Source: Glycine soja
Taxonomy: Eukaryota > Streptophyta > Magnoliopsida > Fabales > Fabaceae
Direction: 5' to 3'
Assembly (NCBI RefSeq): GCF_004193775.1
Contig: NC_041005.1
Coordinates: 9,736,501 to 9,800,500 of the forward strand
Length of the DNA stretch: 64,000 bases
Each line of letters starts with the position of its first letter. Within the stretch, counting starts at the first letter, position 1. Below the pieces are notes generated by a model. It searched no databases, was not told where the DNA came from, and saw nothing but the letters and a program-made list of their open reading frames with translations. The translations under genes and the position numbers were made by a program. This document shows positions 59,854-64,000 of the stretch, one piece after another.

Positions 59854-60959
59854 TGATGTGTCATTATTTTCTCCTATTTCTTAACCCTTTTTGTCACCAA
59901 TTTAATTACTGATTAACTCTAATTGTCAAGTTTATTATTCAGTTTTATCAATTAGGCCCACTTGACTAATTTGGTGTTTTTAATTCAATTTTAGGATAAT
60001 TATAAGCAATTGGGCTGAGCCAGAATGGACTTGAAGAGAGAAGACAATTTTATTAGATTTCGTCTAATTTCATTTTATTGCGTTCAGTTTTTATTTAGTA
60101 TTTTTATTTCGTTTTAGGCCAAAATAATGTAATCAGGCCCAATAACTTTGAGTGACCCTTATAAATAGCAGCCTTAGGATTCGTGCAGGCTATTCTGTTA
60201 TGCTATTATTGAGGAGTTTTAGGGTTTTACGTTTTGGAGTTTTGTATTACTGTTCACATGAATGCAATTTCGTTTCTGTTCCTTCTTCTGCCTTTAGCTT
60301 CATTTTTGTTTTCTGCCATTAGCTTCATTTGCATTTTCTGCTTTTAGCTTCATTTACGTTTCTGCTTCTAGTTTCATTTATGTTTTCTGCTTTTGTTGAA
60401 CTTATGGAAGACTAAATTTCTAGTGTTGTTTCCCTCTGAGGATGAAGCGTAATTCTCTTTGAGGTTTTGTTTTTAATGTTGCTCTCTTATCGGTTTTCCC
60501 TTCACCAATTAACCCACATGCGTTCTGTTAATCTGTGCACGCTTCGTGTTCGATTAATTGCCTCTGTGCTTAAATTACGTTCGTGCTTAATGAACAAGGG
60601 GTTAATTGGTGTATGTTTTGCTTAATCACATATTGATAACCCTAAGTTGATTTTCGCTTAGTAAATTAAATTAGGGTTGGATTAAGTGGTTAACTGCTAG
60701 GGGTGAAATCCTCACAACCTAGGATAAGAGAATAGCTTCTGAATCATAGGAAACAAGACGTTTTTAATTCTATTAATTTCATATTCCAATCTGCTTGTTC
60801 TTAAATTCACAAAACAAACACAACCCCCCCCCAATTGTTACTGTTACTGCAAGTATATTATGAACATTTGGTTTATCATTGCTCGTTGGGAAATGACCTA
60901 GGATCACTTCCTAGTTACTACATTTTAATGTTTATTTGATTCGGGTACGACCTCGATCA
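59854..60959 (+). mobile_element. Solo LTR (1106 bp) with TSD TTAAG
   Basis: It begins TGATGTGTCATTATTTTC and ends CGACCTCGATCA. TTAAG flanks both sides (59849-59853 and 60960-60964). TATA box CTTATAAATAGCAG at about 60159. The T-rich middle repeats 'cttttagcttcatt' several times (60290-60390). Same family as 1-656. Confidence 0.9.
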
Positions 60960-60964
60960 TTAAG

Positions 60965-62039
60965 ACTTCAACGTCTTATTTAGATTTCAAGACTTCAATG
61001 TCATTTTAAGCTTTTCCTGACCCCTGGCTCGCCTAGGCCCCCAAATAGCTTAGGGGTGAAGTAACCAGCTCACCTGGGCGAGCAAGGTTACTTCAGGTTG
61101 AAGCAACAATTCGCTTGGGCGAGCTGTAGATCCACCAAACCCCCTAATTTCCTATAAGTAGGCATGAGGGGGGCTGAAGAAAGGGTCCATCTTTCAAACA
61201 TTGAAAGGTTTCAGTGAAAATCAGAGTGAAGGAGAAGAAAGAAGAGAAAAACGAGGCTGAGGCGCTACCGAATCGCGACCGTAATCGATTTCAACATTGT
61301 TCTTTGTTTGGTGTTCTTTGTTTATCATCCGATTAGTATTTATTTTAAGGTTTTGAATTCGATCTATACACCCTTAGGGGTCCTTTTTGTTGTTTTGCAC
61401 ATCTTCATCTCATTCTTCTACCATCAGTAATCTCTTTTCTTCTTATAAAGGGAGTTTTGACCGATCATTTACATCACAAATCATCTTTTAATGAGATTGA
61501 AAATTAATAAGTTAAACCGAGATGAAATCAACATGTAATTGAGTTTTTGTCCATAAAAGTCGCTTGAATCCGTTCAAGGTCCAATGCCTTAACAGTCTCT
61601 TTTATTTTTGTTGATTAAAATGAACATTTCAAAAGTTTAAAATCAACTCAACACACAACTTTCTTGCTTTTAAAGAACTACATAGGTCTAAGTTCCTCAC
61701 CGCACTTGAGGATACGTAGAAGCAAGGGTAACGCTCTTGTCAACCCCAAAAAGTAAAAAGAAAACATAAAAAAGGAAAATAAATAAATATAGAAGTCACG
61801 ATTTTGCACACTCGATTAAAGGTTGTCGTCCCTTGTGACGGACGCGTGGGGTGCTAATACCTTCCCCACGCGTAAACAACTCCTGAACCCTTATTCTTAA
61901 AGTTCGGAGACCCTTTTTTTGGGTTTTGTAACGTTTTCCTCGAATAAATGTTGGTGGCGACTCCCGTGCGTTTTCTTTTTTTTGGAAGACACACCTTTGA
62001 ATCTCGCCTCGCCCTCCTGCCGAAGGGTAGGTTGCGACA
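60965..62039 (+). mobile_element. Ogre-type LTR, 3' portion
   Basis: It contains the last piece of the 59-bp array, two GCTCGCCTAGGC / CACCTGGGCGAGC words, a TATA-like CCTATAAGTAGGC (61149), a conserved ACGCGTGGGGTGCTAATACC (61842) and GGTGGCGACTCCCGTGCG (61954). It ends GTTGCGACA at 62039. The 59-bp array may be the U3 part of this LTR. The primer site and leader that should follow are missing. Confidence 0.6.
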
Positions 62040-63304
62040 GGGGGCATATGCGAAAGATGAAAAGTTGTTAATGCATTTCTTCCAGGAAAGGCAAGCTGGG
62101 GCAGCTATTATCTGAAATACTAACCTGGAACCTTCGCAGATCCGCTCTTGGAAGGATCTAATGGACTCCTTTATTAAGCAATATCAATACAAATCTGACA
62201 TGGCTCCAGATAGAGTGCAGCTACAAAACATGTGCAAGAGATATATTGAATCTGTCAAAGAATGCGCTCAAAGGTGGAGAGATTTGGTGGCTCAAGTAGT
62301 GCCCCTAATGACGAAGACAGAGATGATAACCATGATAATGGACGCATTACCGGTGTTCTATTACGAGAAGAAGGTAGGTTGCATGTCTTCGAATTTTGTA
62401 GATCTAGTGTTTGTTGGTGAGATGATCGAAGTGGGTCTTAGGAAAGGAAATTTTGATTATGCTGCTTCTACAAATTCTAGTAATAGGAGACCTGCAATGA
62501 GTGGAGGGAAGAAGAAGGAGGGAGACGCCCATGTTGTGACTACAGTTCCCACATGGCCAAACTTTCCACTAGCCTTTTATAATCCCATATACCAATATCC
62601 TCCCCAGCAATGTCACTACTCAGCCAATATCAACTCTACCCACTATCCACCACCCTACCAACCAAGAGTACCCAATCAACCACAAAGGCCACCCCTAAAC
62701 CGAGCTCAAAACCCACCCGCTGCACATCCAAGACTGAACACCACCCATAATACCAACCAAAACACCAACCATGGAAGGAATTTCCTTGAAAGGAAGCATG
62801 TAGAATTCACCTAAATCCCGATATCATATGAGGACTTACTCCCGTATTTGCTCAACAATGAAATGGTGGCAATAAGCCCAACAAAGATTCCTCAACCTAC
62901 ATTTCCCCAAGGATACAACCCGAATGTGACATGTGCTTATCATGGTGGAGCTCCAGGGCATTCCATTGAGCACTGTATGGCCTTGAAACATAAGGTGCAA
63001 AGTTTAATTGGTGCAGGTTGGTTGAAATTTTAGGAAGACAATCCCAATGTGCGAACTAACCTGCTCGCGAACAATGGGAGTTCTTCTATGAGTGTTATAG
63101 AGGATGAGGAGACCTGGGAATTGAAGAGAAGGGTTGAGGTGTCTCGACTTCTAAGAAGTTTATCTTGAAAGTGTTGTGCAAGGCTGATAAGGTTGATTAT
63201 AAGGGTGATGAGGAGGATTGGTGCCCGTTGCATCCAAAGACACTTCATGATGTACAAGTATGCCCAATGTTTAAGGAGCTTTTAAAGGGTTTGATGAATG
63301 AGAG
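62040..63304 (+). pseudogene. Truncated Ogre gag fused to an LTR end
   Basis: It joins the LTR in mid-gag with AYAKDEKLLMHFFQE, then TGA at 62113 in place of the conserved Trp, FIKQYQYKSDMAPDRVQLQN, MITMIMDALPVFYYEK, a Pro/Asn-rich linker, a stop at 62812, NPNVTCAYHGGAPGHSIEHC (an intact Cys/His box, 62920-62980), a TAG at 63031, and EDWCPLHPKTLHDVQVCPMF (63205-63275). It is collinear with the gag at 43780-44760. Interrupted by an LTR insertion at 63305. Confidence 0.85.
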
Positions 63305-64000
63305 TGATAGCTGCTATTTATGAGTATATTTTGGGGATAAATTATATAGGAATTTGTAATTTCTCTCTCCTAATTTTTCCTTTTTGAGCAAATAATTGAT
63401 AAATTAACATCATTTAAGTTTTTGTGTAGAGAATATTAAAAATGATGAATTTATGATGCTGAGTGAGTAAAATAAAGCTAATTAAGGAAAACAAGCTAAT
63501 TGAGGAAAGAAGACTAATTGAGGAAAGCAAGGTTAATTAAGGAAAGAAGACTAATTAAGGAAAGAAAGCTAATTAAGGAAAATAGACTAATTAAGGAAAG
63601 AAAAACTAATTAAGGAAAGTAGACTAATTTAGAAATCTGCAAATCTGAACCTATAAAAGAAGAAGAGAGAAGAAGGAAAAGACACACAGAAATTCCAAGA
63701 GAATACAATTCCTTATAGAAGACAAAACTAGAAAAAGGAGAAGCAAGCATTGAGAGTCATTCCTTCCCTCCATTCTCTTTCTTATCTTTTCCCCTTTTAC
63801 TAAATATTCCCCTCTTGCAGTTGTAAAGCCTCCACGACAATGAGAGGTTAAACCCCATTTGTTGGAAACATGGCAGCCAACTACTCTTGATGTAATTCCT
63901 CTTTCTATCTATTTATGAATATTACATTTGCATTATCTTTTCCTGTGCTTAATATTATTGCTTGTGGCTTGATCACCCATTTGCTTGGTAAGTTTTAGGG
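63305..64000 (+). mobile_element. LTR running off the right edge
   Basis: It begins TGATAGCTGCTATTTATGAG directly after gag sequence, with GAGAG (63300-63304) as the candidate left TSD. TATA-like CCTATAAAAGAAG at about 63651. 'ttgtaaagcctccacgacaatgag' at 63821 resembles 'ttgtaaagccctcgtgactatgag' of the LTR at 34376, so the two families share a U5-like segment. Confidence 0.7.
63472..63625. repeat. 18-19-bp tandem repeats in the terminal LTR
   Basis: About eight units of CTAATTAAGGAAAGAAGA with small changes (gag for aag, aat for aga). Confidence 0.85.

Noticed and set aside
61951..61972. GGTGGCGACTCC as the actual Ogre primer-binding site
   Set aside because: A similar word lies inside the LTR-like sequence at 37815 (minus) at the same distance from a GTTGCGACA end, so it is more likely an internal LTR motif. 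The LTR end is placed at 62039.
1..64000. tRNA, rRNA or snRNA genes
   Set aside because: No cloverleaf, box A/B pair or rRNA-like conserved block was recognised by eye. A covariance-model search would be needed to exclude short ones.

Overview
The window is plant nuclear DNA, most likely from a legume and probably soybean (Glycine). This is inferred from the intron-bearing Ogre-type Ty3/gypsy polyprotein, Athila/Calypso-type sequences, LTRs rich in the palindrome GGTAATCGATTACC, a MULE carrying a plant-mobile-domain gene, and one plant AP2/ERF gene in AT-rich intergenic DNA. It holds one convincing host gene. Most of the rest is transposable elements, many of them nested. No RNA gene or CRISPR array was recognised.

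Layout. 1-656 is the edge of an LTR on the minus strand. 3460-4667 is a 1.2-kb Mutator-like element (MULE) with a perfect 9-bp target-site duplication (TSD) and a PPR-like gene fragment inside. 8254-9198 (minus) is an intact group-I ERF / DREB A-6 (RAP2.4-like) transcription factor with its promoter at about 9700-9950. 10-16.4 kb is AT-rich intergenic DNA with a fold-back repeat, microsatellites and an unexplained GC-richer island. 16496-26189 is an almost complete 9.7-kb MULE bounded by the exact TSD AAGTTTTTG. It carries a MuDR-type transposase gene (plus) and a plant-mobile-domain (PMD) gene (minus) that converge on about 1.1 kb of degenerate telomere-like CCCTAA repeats. Each gene has one nonsense codon.

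27.8-36.0 kb is an older MULE with diverged ends. It holds remnants of a transposase (minus) and a rearranged fragment of a UDP-glucuronate 4-epimerase (GAE) gene (plus). Later insertions broke it up: a solo LTR (29946-31019), a 2-kb non-autonomous MULE (31154-33122) related by its ends to the 9.7-kb MULE, and a solo LTR (33952-35576) inside the GAE fragment. All three have exact TSDs.

37.7-64 kb is a retrotransposon graveyard. A decayed Ogre-type element (about 40.6-52.9 kb: ORF1, gag, intron, RT, RNase H, integrase) lacks its protease and is split by a solo LTR (44794-48185) that itself contains an inverted copy of the same LTR. Next comes the 3' part of an Athila/Calypso-like element with an env-position ORF, cut near its 3' end by another copy of that LTR (55868-57480). 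A 59-bp tandem array follows, split by a solo LTR (59854-60959), then an Ogre-type LTR end fused directly to a truncated gag. That gag is interrupted by an LTR running off the right edge.

The best candidates for novelty are the MULE with a PMD gene and internal telomere-like array, its likely non-autonomous relative, the two MULEs carrying host-gene fragments, and the 1.3-kb inverted LTR pair that could form a hairpin RNA. All family names come from motifs read by eye. No database search was possible.
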